From positions 89,621-153,620 of the forward strand of contig JAEWIF010000041.1 in NCBI GenBank assembly GCA_023387335.1: a stretch of 64,000 nucleotides of DNA. The letters run 5' to 3'. A program made the position numbers and the translations under genes. Within the stretch, counting starts at the first letter, position 1. The number at the start of each line of letters is the position of its first letter. Source of the stretch: Pseudomonadota bacterium (GTDB taxonomy: Bacteria; Pseudomonadota; Gammaproteobacteria; Burkholderiales; Burkholderiaceae_C). Below, piece by piece: positions 8,269-16,381 of this stretch. The notes beneath the pieces were generated by a model. It searched no databases, was not told the origin of the DNA, and saw only the letters and a list, made by a program, of their open reading frames with translations.

Positions 8269-9039
8269 ATGGATCCCGCAGCCCGCCGCCCGCGCTCGGC
8301 CGCCGTGCTGGCGACGCTGGCCGGCGCCGGGCTGCTGCTGTGCGCGCTGCTTGCGGCGCTGGGCGGCTGGCAGGTGCAGCGCCTGGGCTGGAAAGAGGCG
8401 CTGATCGAGAGGGTGGAGCGCAACGTCAGCGCCGCACCCATCGCCGCCCCGGGTCCTTCCGCGTGGCCGGCGCTCGGTCCGCAGGACGAGTACCGCCGCC
8501 TGCGCGTCGAAGGGCGCTTCGATCACCAGCGCGAGGTGCTGGTGAGAGCCAGCACCGACCTGGGCTCCGGCTACTGGGTGTTGACACCGCTTCGCACACC
8601 ACAGGGCGGGTGGGTGCTGGTCAACCGGGGCTTCGTGCCGCAGTCGATGCGCGGTCAGGTCCCGGCCACGGAAGGCGAGCAAAGCGTGATCGGACTGCTG
8701 CGCACCAGCGAGCCCCGGGGCACGCCGCTGCAGGACAACGATCCGGCCGCCGGCCGCTGGTACTCGCGCGACGTCGACGCCATCGCCGCCGCCCGCGGCC
8801 TGCAGGGGCCCGTCGCGCCGTACTTCGTCGATGCGCAGCCGCAAGGCCCCGGAGCGGCCGCCGCCTGGCCGCGGGCCGGCCTGACGGTGATCCATTTCCG
8901 CAACCACCACCTGGTCTACGCGATCACGTGGTTCGTCCTGGCCGCCATGGTGGCCGCCGCCGTCGCCTACCTGATGGCGGACGAGCGGCGGCTGCGCCGC
9001 CAGCAAGGAGCCGCTTCCCTTGCCGACCCTTCCTCCTGA
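8269..9039 (+). CDS. SURF1-family oxidase assembly protein
   Basis: A 256-residue membrane protein of the SURF1 family. One helix near the N-terminus (residues 13-33) is followed by GGWQVQRLGWK. A central periplasmic domain carries LRVEGRF, GYWVLTPL and VNRGFVP, and a second helix lies near residues 215-240 (NHHLVYAITWF). These are the conserved SURF1 landmarks. It helps insert heme into heme-copper oxidases. It begins one base after cyoD stops, so it very likely serves the cyo oxidase encoded with it. Confidence 0.93.
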   Translation: MDPAARRPRSAAVLATLAGAGLLLCALLAALGGWQVQRLGWKEALIERVERNVSAAPIAAPGPSAWPALGPQDEYRRLRVEGRFDHQREVLVRASTDLGSGYWVLTPLRTPQGGWVLVNRGFVPQSMRGQVPATEGEQSVIGLLRTSEPRGTPLQDNDPAAGRWYSRDVDAIAAARGLQGPVAPYFVDAQPQGPGAAAAWPRAGLTVIHFRNHHLVYAITWFVLAAMVAAAVAYLMADERRLRRQQGAASLADPSS

Positions 9040-10348
9040 GTCGCCGCCGGCGATCGCCGAAGCCGGCCGCGCGCCCGAGCGGCTGGCGGACCGCCAGAAC
9101 CTGCTGCAGCTGGTGCACCTGCGCGCGCTGGCGGTGGCCGGACAGCTCGCCACCATCCTGGCGGTGCAGTACATGCTGGAGGTGCCGCTTCCGCTGAGGG
9201 AGATGCTGGGGCTGCTCGCGCTGCTGGCGGTCTTCAACTTCGGCAGCTGGCTGCGCACGCGCCTGCGGGTGCCGGTGCCCAACGGCGAGCTGTTCGCCGC
9301 GCTGCTGGTGGACGTGGCCGCGCTCACCGGCCAGCTGTACTTCGCCGGCGGGGTCACCAACCCTTTCATCTTCCTGTACCTGCTGCAGGTGGCGCTGGGC
9401 TCGGTGCTGCTGCAGCCGCGCTACCTGTGGGCCATGGTGGGCGCGACGACCGTCGCCTTCATGAGCCTGGTGCTCTTCCATCGACCGCTCGCGTTGCCGG
9501 GCCTGGATTTGCAGCTGCCGGCCACCTTCATCGGGGGCCTGCTCCTGTGCTTCGTGCTGGACGCGCTGCTGTTCGTGGTGTTCATCGGGCGCATCTCGCG
9601 CAACCTGCGCCAGCGCGACGCGGCCGTGGCGCGCCTGCGGCAGCGCGCCGCGGAGGAGGAGCACATCGTGCGCATGGGCCTGCTGGCCTCGGGCGCGGCG
9701 CACGAGCTGGGCACGCCGCTCGCGACGATGTCGGTGATCGTGGGCGACTGGTCGCGCATGGCGCCGTTCGCCGGCGAGCCGGAGCTGCGCGAGGAGATCG
9801 AGGAGATGCAGCGCCAGATCGAGCGCTGCAAGACGATCGTGTCCGGCATCCTCACCTCCGCCGGCGAGACCCGCGGCGAAGCGCCCGTCGAGACGACCCT
9901 GCATGCCTTCCTCGACGAGCTGGTGGCCGAGTGGAAGCGCACGCGCGGCGAGCCCGAACTGGCCTACGAGCGCGACGGCCCCGACCTGCCCATCATCTCC
10001 GACACGGCCTTGCGGCAGATGCTGGGCAACGTGCTCGACAACGCGCTCGAGGCCGCGCCGGGCGCGCCGCTGCGCTTCCGCGCCGAATGGGACGAGGAAA
10101 CGCTGACGCTGCGCGTGCTCGACGAGGGCCCCGGCTTTCCGCCCGAGTTCCTGGAGCGGGTGGGCGCGCCGTACCAGTCCAGCAAGGGCACGCCGGGCCG
10201 CGGGCTCGGGCTCTTCCTCGCGCTCAACGTGGCGCGCACCCTCGGCGGCCAGCTGCACGCGCACAATCGCCGGGAAGGCGGCGCGCAGGTCGACATCGCC
10301 CTGCCGCTGGCCGCCCTGATGCCGCCCGACTCCACCGATGGAAGCTGA
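9020..10348 (+). CDS. regB: RegB/PrrB-like redox sensor histidine kinase
   Basis: A 442-residue membrane kinase. Six N-terminal helices span about residues 25-190. The quinone-binding heptapeptide G-G-V-T-N-P-F is at 110-116, matching GGXXNPF of RegB. The H-box ASGAAHELGTPLATM has the phospho-His at 228. Cys270 in IERCKT corresponds to the redox-active Cys265 of Rhodobacter capsulatus RegB. A HATPase domain with NVLDNALEAAP and GRGLGLFLA follows. All RegB sensing features are thus kept. The start is TTG at 9020, supported by AAGGAG at 9005-9010 and by length; it overlaps SURF1 by 20 bases. Its placement in the oxidase operon suggests redox feedback on respiration. Confidence 0.93.
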   Translation: MPTLPPESPPAIAEAGRAPERLADRQNLLQLVHLRALAVAGQLATILAVQYMLEVPLPLREMLGLLALLAVFNFGSWLRTRLRVPVPNGELFAALLVDVAALTGQLYFAGGVTNPFIFLYLLQVALGSVLLQPRYLWAMVGATTVAFMSLVLFHRPLALPGLDLQLPATFIGGLLLCFVLDALLFVVFIGRISRNLRQRDAAVARLRQRAAEEEHIVRMGLLASGAAHELGTPLATMSVIVGDWSRMAPFAGEPELREEIEEMQRQIERCKTIVSGILTSAGETRGEAPVETTLHAFLDELVAEWKRTRGEPELAYERDGPDLPIISDTALRQMLGNVLDNALEAAPGAPLRFRAEWDEETLTLRVLDEGPGFPPEFLERVGAPYQSSKGTPGRGLGLFLALNVARTLGGQLHAHNRREGGAQVDIALPLAALMPPDSTDGS

Positions 10349-10874
10349 ACGCGAACTGCTGGTCGTCGAGGACGACGACGCCTTCGCCCGCACGCTGCAG
10401 CGCTCGTTCGAGCGGCGCGGCTACCGCGTGCTGCGCGCGGCCGACCTGGACGGGGTGAAGGTCCTGCTCGGGCAGAGCCGTCCCGGCTACGCGGTGGTGG
10501 ACCTGAAGCTGGCGGCGGGCGGCTCGGGCCTGGCGTGCGTGCAGGTGCTGCACGAACACGACCCCGGCATGGTGATCGTGGTCCTCACCGGCTATGCGAG
10601 CATCGCCACCGCCGTCGAGGCGATCAAGCTGGGCGCGCGCCACTACCTGGCCAAGCCCGCCAACACCGACGACATCGAGGCGGCGTTCGGGCGCACCGAG
10701 GGCAACGCGGAAGTGGAGCTCACGGAGCGGCAGACCAGCATCAAGACGCTGGAGTGGGAACGCATCCACCAGACGCTGGCCGAGACCGGGTTCAACATCT
10801 CCGAAACCGCGCGCCGTCTCGGCATGCATAGGCGAACGCTCGCGCGCAAGCTCGAAAAGCAGAGGGTCAAGTGA
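10338..10874 (+). CDS. regA: RegA/PrrA-like response regulator
   Basis: A 178-residue two-domain regulator: a receiver (residues 5-118, acidic pair E-D-D-D at 11-14, phospho-Asp55 in VVDLKL, Lys in the LAKPAN loop) and a Fis-type HTH at the C-terminus (ISETARRLGMHRRTLARKL). The HTH is almost identical in pattern to RegA of Rhodobacter. It overlaps the regB end by 11 bases. As the cognate partner of the kinase it should control respiratory and perhaps carbon-fixation or formate genes in response to the quinone pool; the targets here are not shown by sequence. Confidence 0.93.
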   Translation: MEAERELLVVEDDDAFARTLQRSFERRGYRVLRAADLDGVKVLLGQSRPGYAVVDLKLAAGGSGLACVQVLHEHDPGMVIVVLTGYASIATAVEAIKLGARHYLAKPANTDDIEAAFGRTEGNAEVELTERQTSIKTLEWERIHQTLAETGFNISETARRLGMHRRTLARKLEKQRVK

Positions 10875-11272
10875 GCCAATCGAAGGAACCCTGCCCCTGC
10901 GGCCGCGTCGACGACGACGGCCACGCCGTGTCGCTGGCCGATTGCTGCGGCCGCTGGATCGCCGGTGAACCGGCCCCCGATGCCGAGGCGCTCATGCGCT
11001 CGCGCTACACGGCCCACGTGCTGCGCGACAACGCGTACCTGCTGGCCACCTGGCACGCGAGCACGCGGCCGGACGACGCCACGCCCGATCCCGAGACCAA
11101 GTGGCTGGGGCTGGAGGTGCACGACCACCAGATGATCGACGGCTCGCACGCGGTCGTCGAATTCGTCGCGCGCTACCGCATGAAGGGACGCGGCGGGCGC
11201 CTGCGCGAGCGCAGCCGCTTCGTGCGCGAGGACGACGGGCGCTGGTACTACGTGGACGGCGAGATCCGCTGA
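10871..11272 (+). CDS. YchJ-like SEC-C/NTF2-fold protein
   Basis: A 133-residue protein of the YchJ (UPF0225) type. The N-terminus has a Cys-rich SEC-C-like zinc motif (C-P-C at residues 8-10 and C-C near 25), followed by RSRYTAHVLRD and an NTF2-like domain ending in GRWYYVDGEI. Family members are cytosolic with no agreed function. The GTG start overlaps the regA stop (GTGA), so it is the last gene of the cyo-reg operon. It ends one base before the convergent DUF2279-like gene stops. Confidence 0.85.
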   Translation: MSQSKEPCPCGRVDDDGHAVSLADCCGRWIAGEPAPDAEALMRSRYTAHVLRDNAYLLATWHASTRPDDATPDPETKWLGLEVHDHQMIDGSHAVVEFVARYRMKGRGGRLRERSRFVREDDGRWYYVDGEIR

Positions 11273-12139
11273 TCAGTTCAGCGGGGTGCGCGAGTACACC
11301 GCGGTTGGGAACTGCAGGAGCTCGAACGCACGCTCGGCCGCACGCTGGGTCGGCGTGGAGTGCATCTGGCCACCGTAGGCGCCGTCCGCGAGCAGGCGCG
11401 ACAGGTTCAGGCTCACGCCCACGTACAGGTCGCGCCGGCGATCGCCGCCGGGCTGCTCGAACCCGCGCGCCTGGTAGCCGACCGAGAGCTCCAGGTAGCG
11501 GAGCGCCGGGATGCGTCGGGTGGACTCGAAGCCGTCGGCCTTGACCACGAGCAGGTAGCGCTGGCCCGAGTAGTCGCCGAACGGGTCGAAGCCGGAACCC
11601 TTGGAGCGGCGGTAGGCGAAGCGGAAGTCGAACTTGTCGTCCACTTCCGGATGGCTCTCGAGATACACGCCCAGCGCCGTGCCGGCCACGTTCATCACCG
11701 CGTCCTGTGGACTGAAATCGTATTTGCGCGAATAGCCGTCCACCACCTCGATGGCGGTGAAAATGCCGATCGTCGTCCAGCCCGCCAGGCGGATCGCTTC
11801 CTCGCGGCTGTTGCCCGTGGCCGTGAACAGGGGCGTCAGCAGCCGGACGCTGGCGTAGTTGGAGAACATGTGTCCCAGCTTGTCGGCGCCGCCGGAGTTG
11901 GTGCCGGTCCCGAACCAGCCTTCGTTGGTGGTCCTGAAGCCGCCGCCGAAGCCGTCCTTCCACCACTTGTTGGAGCCGTAGCCCGCCCACAGCGCGCCGA
12001 TCGCGGCGATGGTCGCGGTGTTGCGCAGGGTGAGGTCGGGCGGGGCCTCGGCCTGCGCGGCCGCGGGCGGAGCGGAAGCGATGAGGGCCCCCCACAACAG
12101 GCACGGAGCCCAGGGGGCGATGCGATCAGTCCTGGCCAT
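11273..12139 (-). CDS. DUF2279 (YfiM-like) exported protein
   Basis: A 288-residue exported protein. A signal peptide with cleavage after AAAQA covers about residues 1-30. The mature part holds KWWKDGFGGGF, the DKLGHMFSNY motif and EVVDGYSRKYDFSPQDAVMNVAGTALG, which are typical of the YfiM/DUF2279 family of periplasmic or outer-membrane-associated lipoprotein-like proteins of unknown role. The ATG is set by a strong AGGAGG seven bases upstream on the reverse strand; the frame is open further upstream but without plausible protein sequence. It is divergent from the TauE/SafE permease. Confidence 0.85.
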   Translation of the reverse strand: MARTDRIAPWAPCLLWGALIASAPPAAAQAEAPPDLTLRNTATIAAIGALWAGYGSNKWWKDGFGGGFRTTNEGWFGTGTNSGGADKLGHMFSNYASVRLLTPLFTATGNSREEAIRLAGWTTIGIFTAIEVVDGYSRKYDFSPQDAVMNVAGTALGVYLESHPEVDDKFDFRFAYRRSKGSGFDPFGDYSGQRYLLVVKADGFESTRRIPALRYLELSVGYQARGFEQPGGDRRRDLYVGVSLNLSRLLADGAYGGQMHSTPTQRAAERAFELLQFPTAVYSRTPLN

Positions 12140-12184
12140 CGGGGCCTCCTGGCATGGCGCAAAGCGTACGCCATACTCGCCCCG

Positions 12185-12979
12185 GTGACCTGGATCCTCA
12201 TCTACTTCGCCACGGGTGCCGCCATCGGCTTCCTCGCCGGACTGCTGGGCATCGGCGGCGGCATGACACTGGTTCCGTTGCTGGCGGCGATGTTCACCGC
12301 CCAGCAACTCGCCCCCGACCACGTGGTGCACCTCGCGCTGGGCACGGGCATGGCTTCGATCGTGTTCACCTCCAGCTCCAGCGTGCGTGCGCATCACGGG
12401 TTGGGTGGCGTGGACTGGACGCTGGTCCGCCGCATGGGTCCCGGCATGGTCATCGGCACCTTGCTGGCCACCGCGCTTTCCGGATGGGTGTCGCAGCGCG
12501 CGCTGGCGCTGGCCTTCGCGGCGATCGTGTACGCGGGCGCGACGCAGCTGCTGCTCGGTCGCAAGCCCTCGGCTTCGCGCACCTTGCCCGGTGCGCCGGC
12601 GCTGGTGGTGATCGGGCTCCTGTTCGGGGTCGTGTGCGGGCTGGTGTCCGCGGGCGGGGCTTTCCTCACCGTCCCCTTCATGCTGTTCTGCGGCGTGGCC
12701 ATGACCACGGCGATCGGCACGGGCGCCGCGCTCGGACTGCCGGTCGCCCTGGTGGGAACGATAGGCTACGTGTTCAGCGGTTCGAAGGTCCCCGGCCTGC
12801 CGCCGCTGTCGCTGGGGTTCGTGTACGGGCCGGCCCTGCTGGGGATCGTCGCGGGCAGCGTGCTGACGGCGCCGCTCGGCGCCCGCACCGCCCACCGCCT
12901 GCCCGTGCAGATGCTGCGCCGCATCTTCGCCTGCCTGCTGTACGTGCTGGCGACGAAGATGCTGTGGACCTACCTGTAG
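12185..12979 (+). CDS. TauE/SafE (TSUP) family membrane permease
   Basis: A 264-residue permease with about eight helices and the duplicated TSUP layout: GFLAGLLGIGGGMTLVPLL near residues 14-32 and its repeat GLVSAGGAFLTVPFML near 157-172. Family members move sulfite, sulfoacetate or other small organosulfur or organic anions, mostly as exporters. The start is GTG at 12185, giving the expected short N-terminus before helix 1; the frame stays open upstream but overlaps the divergent gene. The substrate is not evident. No oxyanion metabolism gene is directly adjacent, although the oxalate locus begins 2 kb on. Confidence 0.85.
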   Translation: MTWILIYFATGAAIGFLAGLLGIGGGMTLVPLLAAMFTAQQLAPDHVVHLALGTGMASIVFTSSSSVRAHHGLGGVDWTLVRRMGPGMVIGTLLATALSGWVSQRALALAFAAIVYAGATQLLLGRKPSASRTLPGAPALVVIGLLFGVVCGLVSAGGAFLTVPFMLFCGVAMTTAIGTGAALGLPVALVGTIGYVFSGSKVPGLPPLSLGFVYGPALLGIVAGSVLTAPLGARTAHRLPVQMLRRIFACLLYVLATKMLWTYL

Positions 12980-13078
12980 GGACCCAGCTCATCCGCCGGG
13001 GCTCGGGTTTCCCCCGGAGCCGAATCGGCGACGGTGGACATTGAATGTCGACGACGCGCCCAGCGAAGGAGACATCGG

Positions 13079-13477
13079 ATGGAACCAGGCCGCATCGGCA
13101 TCGTCTCGCGTTCACCCGCACTCGTGGACGAAGTCCTGCGCCAGCTCTCGGCCTACGGGCTGGGCGCTTCGAAGGTCGTGCACCTGCCTGCCCAGGGCGT
13201 CACCCACCTCGCGACGCTGAAGATGTTCTCGGACCACTGGGGCACCGATGCCGTGCTGCTGGTCGGCGCCATCGATGCCGGCGAGGAGCGCGCGTGCACC
13301 GAATGGATCTCGCGGCACACGGACAAGCCCGTCTTCGGCTTCATCGACCCGGCCGATGCCCACCATGCGCAGGCCACCCGCCTGGGCGCCTCCGGCGTGC
13401 ACATGACCGACGACGCCGCGGGCCTTGGCGAGTTCATCGCCGCGCAGGTGGAATCTCCCTGGCTTCCCTTCGACTGA
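13079..13477 (+). CDS. Stand-alone SucD-like ligase domain (degenerate)
   Basis: A 132-residue protein that aligns by eye with the C-terminal half of succinyl-CoA synthetase alpha. GRIGIVSRSPALVDEV matches the GKVGIVSRSGTLTYEA start of that domain, LKMFSDHWGTDAVLLVGAI matches the LEMFEKDPQTEAIVMIGEI stretch, and DKPVFGFIDP matches TKPVVGYIAG. The following phospho-His loop (GHAGAI in SucD) is reduced to DAHHAQATRLGAS, so catalysis by the usual route is doubtful. The N-terminal CoA-binding Rossmann domain is missing. The ATG at 13079 is preceded by AAGGAG. It could be a relic, or a partner or regulator of CoA enzymes in the nearby oxalate locus. Confidence 0.6.
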   Translation: MEPGRIGIVSRSPALVDEVLRQLSAYGLGASKVVHLPAQGVTHLATLKMFSDHWGTDAVLLVGAIDAGEERACTEWISRHTDKPVFGFIDPADAHHAQATRLGASGVHMTDDAAGLGEFIAAQVESPWLPFD

Positions 13478-13480
13478 CGC

Positions 13481-14410
13481 TCACGCCTGCGGGCTGAGCG
13501 CCTGCTCGATCTGCGCCGCGCCTTCGTCCTCCAGGAACCGAAGGAAGGCCTGCGCCACCGGCGGCAGGCGCTTGGTGCGCCGGTGCACCACGAACCAGTT
13601 CAGCATCAGCGGAAAGCCGCGCACGTCGAGCACCGCCAGCTTGCCGGCCTCGCGTTCGCGGCTGATGGTGTGCGCGGAGAGGAAGCTGATGCCCATGCCC
13701 GCGATCACGGCCTGCTTGATCGTCTCCGTGCTCTTGATCTCCATCGCGAGGTTGAGGTCGTCGACGTGGTCGCCCAGGCCCTGGAGCATGGAGTTCCAGG
13801 TGTCCGAGCCCTTCTCGCGAACGATGAAAGGCTCCTTCAGCACGCGCTCGACCGGGATGCGCCTGCGGCCCGCCAACGGGTGCGACGGTGGCGCGACGAA
13901 CACATAGGGGTGCGGCGCGAACGGCAGCGCCACGGTGTCCGTCTCGGCGGCGGGCGGCGGACGGACCATGACCGCGAGGTCGGTGAGGTTGTCGGCCAGG
14001 CGCCCCAGCAGTTCCTCGCGGTTGCACACGCCGAAGTTGAGCGTCACGCCCGGATGCCGCTGGGCGAAGGCGACCAGCAGCGACGGAAAGAAGTAGTCGC
14101 CCGCGCTGATCACGCTCACGTTGAGGCGGCCGCCCTCGACGCCCTTGAAGGCCGAGAGCGCCTCCTCGGCCTCGTGGAACTTCTGGATGATCTCGCGGCT
14201 GGACGCGAGCATCTGCGTCCCCGCGGGCGTGAGATAGACCTTCTTGCCGAGCTGCTCGAAGAGCTGCAGCCCGGCGTGTTCCTGGAGCTTGCGCACCTGC
14301 GTCGAAACCGCGGGCTGGGTGAGGTGCAGTTCCTCCGCGGCGCGCGAGAAGCTCAGGTGCCGGGCCACGGCCTCGAACACCTTCAGCTGGCGGAGCGTCG
14401 CGTTGCGCAT
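13481..14410 (-). CDS. LysR-family regulator, CbbR-like
   Basis: A 309-residue LysR protein. The HTH covers residues 1-62 (LKVFEAVARHLSFSRAAEELHLTQPAVSTQVRKL), with a substrate-binding domain after it. The sequence pattern RQLKVFEAVARHLSFSRAAEEL and the STQVRKLQEHAGLQLFEQLGKKVYLT stretch resemble the CbbR branch. It is divergent from the 66-residue gene and the TTT operon and is the nearest regulator on that side, so it may control carboxylate uptake or a C1 response. It ends 3 bases from the convergent SucD-like gene. Confidence 0.92.
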   Translation of the reverse strand: MRNATLRQLKVFEAVARHLSFSRAAEELHLTQPAVSTQVRKLQEHAGLQLFEQLGKKVYLTPAGTQMLASSREIIQKFHEAEEALSAFKGVEGGRLNVSVISAGDYFFPSLLVAFAQRHPGVTLNFGVCNREELLGRLADNLTDLAVMVRPPPAAETDTVALPFAPHPYVFVAPPSHPLAGRRRIPVERVLKEPFIVREKGSDTWNSMLQGLGDHVDDLNLAMEIKSTETIKQAVIAGMGISFLSAHTISREREAGKLAVLDVRGFPLMLNWFVVHRRTKRLPPVAQAFLRFLEDEGAAQIEQALSPQA

Positions 14411-14431
14411 CGGCGAACTATAAGTCGGAGC

Positions 14432-14455
14432 GAATGAAAACGATCAAAAACATTC
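14432..14455. promoter_or_regulatory. Possible LysR operator (GAATG...CATTC)
   Basis: GAATG at 14432-14436 and CATTC at 14451-14455 form a perfect 5-base inverted repeat with a 14-base A-rich spacer. It starts 21 bases upstream of the LysR start, in the gap shared with the 66-residue gene. The symmetry is real; the assignment to LysR is an inference. Confidence 0.35.
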
Positions 14456-14518
14456 ACTATCGCTAATCGTTCGCCGAACCTACATTGCATCGGACTCGAT
14501 CGCAAAAGGAGACTTTCC

Positions 14519-14719
14519 ATGCAATCCGTACAGCAGCAAGCGCAACCGCAAGCCCGCTACGCGCTCGCCTTCGAAGAGCTCAACCTCGATTGGCAATGGG
14601 ATGGCATCGAGCCATTGCGTGCGTACATCGAACGTGAACATCCGCACCTGCTTCGCATGTACGACGCGGACTTTCTCGTCAGCGTGATCGAGAACACCTG
14701 CGCTCGCGTGACGGCCTGA
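14519..14719 (+). CDS. Small acidic protein of unknown function
   Basis: A 66-residue protein with a Gln-rich start (QQQAQPQ) and a compact body with several aromatics (LNLDWQWDGIEPLRAYIE, then HLLRMYDADFLVSVIENTCARV). It has no membrane segment and no signal peptide. A strong AAAGGAG stands seven bases before the ATG, and it is placed between the divergent LysR gene and the TTT operon, so it is likely real and expressed. I do not recognise the family. Its position suggests a role in the carboxylate/oxalate locus, but nothing in the sequence states one. Confidence 0.65.
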   Translation: MQSVQQQAQPQARYALAFEELNLDWQWDGIEPLRAYIEREHPHLLRMYDADFLVSVIENTCARVTA

Positions 14720-14757
14720 GCCGTGGCTCCCCGGACAAACCCTGAGTTTCCGCAATC

Positions 14758-14771
14758 TTGACCTTCGTCAA
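14758..14771 (+). promoter_or_regulatory. Perfect FNR-type dyad (TTGAC-CTTC-GTCAA) before the TTT operon
   Basis: Perfect 5-base arms with a 4-base spacer, centred 94 bases before the tctC ATG. The same arms and spacing occur before oxc at 19392. The Crp/Fnr-type protein encoded at 18763-19380 has the E-T-L-S-R residues that fit TTGA half-sites, so it is the likely binder. The -10 spacing here is less clear than at oxc. Confidence 0.65.
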
Positions 14772-14858
14772 GAGAACTCGCGTGTAGTCGGGGGGAGCAT
14801 CGCGACGCGTTATCCGCGACGTCGGATGCGCGCATCCAACGACCCAGGAGACAACGCG

Positions 14859-15863
14859 ATGAGTACCCGACAAAAGTTCGTCCGGCTCGCGGGCGCACTG
14901 ACCGTCGCCGTCACGGCGATCCTCCCCGCGCATGCGGCGTGGGAACCCACCAAGCCCGTTGAATTCGTGGTGCCGGCCGGCACCGGTGGCGGCGCCGACC
15001 AGATGGCTCGCCTGATCCAGGGCGTGGTGGCCAAGCACAACCTCATGAAGCAGCCGCTGGTCGTCGTCAACAAGTCCGGCGGCGCGGGCGCGGAAGGCTT
15101 CCTCGAGATCAAGAACGCCAAGGGCGATCCGCACAAGATCGTGGTGACGCTGTCGAACCTGTTCACCACGCCGCTGGCCACGGGCGTGCCCTTCAACTGG
15201 CGTGACATGACACCGGTGTCGATGATGGCGCTGGACAACTTCGTGCTGTGGGTGAACGCCGAGTCGCCGTACAAGACGCCCAAGGAATACCTCGACGCCG
15301 TGAAGGCCGCGGGTCCCAGCAAGATGAAGATGGGCGGCACGGGCTCCAAGCAGGAGGACCAGATCCTCACCGTGAGCATCGAGAAGGCGAGCGGCACCAA
15401 GTTCATCTACGTGCCGTTCAAGGGCGGCGGCGAAGTGGCCGTGCAGCTGGTGGGCAAGCACGTCGACTCGAGCGTGAACAACCCGGTCGAGGCCGTCGCG
15501 CAATGGCGCGCCAAGCAGCTGCGCCCGCTGTGCGTGTTCGACGAGAAGCGCATGCCCTATCCCTCCAAGATCACCGACACGCAGTCCTGGCAGGACGTTC
15601 CCACCTGCAAGGAATCCGGCGTGAACGCCAGCTACACCATGCTGCGCGGCATCTTCATGCCCCCGGGCGTCACGGACGACCAGAAGAAGTTCTACGTGGA
15701 CCTGCTCAAGAAGGTGCGCGAGACCCCGGAATGGAAGGACTACATGGAGAAGGGCGCGTTCAACCAGACCTCCATGGACGGCCCGGCGTACGCCGACTGG
15801 CTCGGCAAGGCCGAGCAGATGCACCGTGAACTCATGAAGGGTGCAGGTTTCCTGTCCAACTGA
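14859..15863 (+). CDS. tctC: TTT transporter substrate-binding protein (Bug/TctC family)
   Basis: A 334-residue periplasmic binding protein. The signal peptide ends at about residue 29 (LPAHA-A). The mature protein starts WEPTKPVEFVVPAGTGGGADQMAR, with the Bug-family glycine-rich carboxylate-binding loop, and has a closing lobe with GVTDDQKKFYVDLLKKV. It captures a carboxylate for the TctAB membrane part. The ATG at 14859 has CAGGAG eight bases before it; an ATG 33 bases upstream lacks such a site. It opens a tight tctCBA operon beside oxalate-catabolism genes, which makes oxalate or a related dicarboxylate a reasonable ligand, though this is inferred. Confidence 0.9.
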   Translation: MSTRQKFVRLAGALTVAVTAILPAHAAWEPTKPVEFVVPAGTGGGADQMARLIQGVVAKHNLMKQPLVVVNKSGGAGAEGFLEIKNAKGDPHKIVVTLSNLFTTPLATGVPFNWRDMTPVSMMALDNFVLWVNAESPYKTPKEYLDAVKAAGPSKMKMGGTGSKQEDQILTVSIEKASGTKFIYVPFKGGGEVAVQLVGKHVDSSVNNPVEAVAQWRAKQLRPLCVFDEKRMPYPSKITDTQSWQDVPTCKESGVNASYTMLRGIFMPPGVTDDQKKFYVDLLKKVRETPEWKDYMEKGAFNQTSMDGPAYADWLGKAEQMHRELMKGAGFLSN

Positions 15864-15864
15864 C

Positions 15865-16377
15865 ATGGCGCACGAACACAGCGAAGGCGGCGCGAGCCGC
15901 GGCATCTCCCTGCATTCCGTCGAGGTCGTCGTCGCCCTGCTGGTGTTCGCGCTCGGCCTCACGGTCCTCATCGGAAGCTGGAAGCTCGGCTCCAAGTGGA
16001 CCAGCGACGGCCCGGGGCCGGGCTACTTTCCGTTCTACATCAGCCTGATCATGTGCATCTCGGGCGCGGGCGTGGCCATCCAGGCCTTGCGCAAGCGCCC
16101 CGAGGGCATCTTCGCGGACGGCCAGCAACTCAAGCAGGTGCTGATCGTGCTGCTGCCCGCCGGCCTGTACGTGCTCGCCGTGCAGCTGGTGGGCCTGTAC
16201 ATCGCCTCGGCCGTCTACATCGCCCTCTTCATGACCCTTCTGGGCAAGTACTCGCCCATCAAGAGCACGCTGGCGGCAGTGGTGATCATGGTGCTGTTCT
16301 TCCTGCTGTTCGAGGTCTGGTTCAAGGTGCCCCTCTACAAGGGCGCATTCAACATGCTCCAGTTCACGGGGTACTGA
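15865..16377 (+). CDS. tctB: TTT transporter small membrane subunit
   Basis: A 170-residue protein with four membrane helices (about 15-38, 52-72, 92-115 and 120-160). GPGPGYFPFYISLIM near residue 55 is the TctB signature. It pairs with TctA to form the membrane part of the tripartite carboxylate transporter. It begins one base after the tctC stop and ends four bases before tctA. Confidence 0.9.
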   Translation: MAHEHSEGGASRGISLHSVEVVVALLVFALGLTVLIGSWKLGSKWTSDGPGPGYFPFYISLIMCISGAGVAIQALRKRPEGIFADGQQLKQVLIVLLPAGLYVLAVQLVGLYIASAVYIALFMTLLGKYSPIKSTLAAVVIMVLFFLLFEVWFKVPLYKGAFNMLQFTGY

Positions 16378-16381
16378 GGAC

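Noticed and set aside
12140..12895. Upstream extension of the DUF2279-like gene
   Set aside because: It is antisense to the TauE/SafE gene and lacks plausible sequence; AGGAGG and a signal peptide mark the true start at 12139.
12991..13030. GC-rich hairpin after the TauE/SafE gene as a terminator
   Set aside because: The stem has a bulge and there is no T-tract, so evidence for an intrinsic terminator is too weak.
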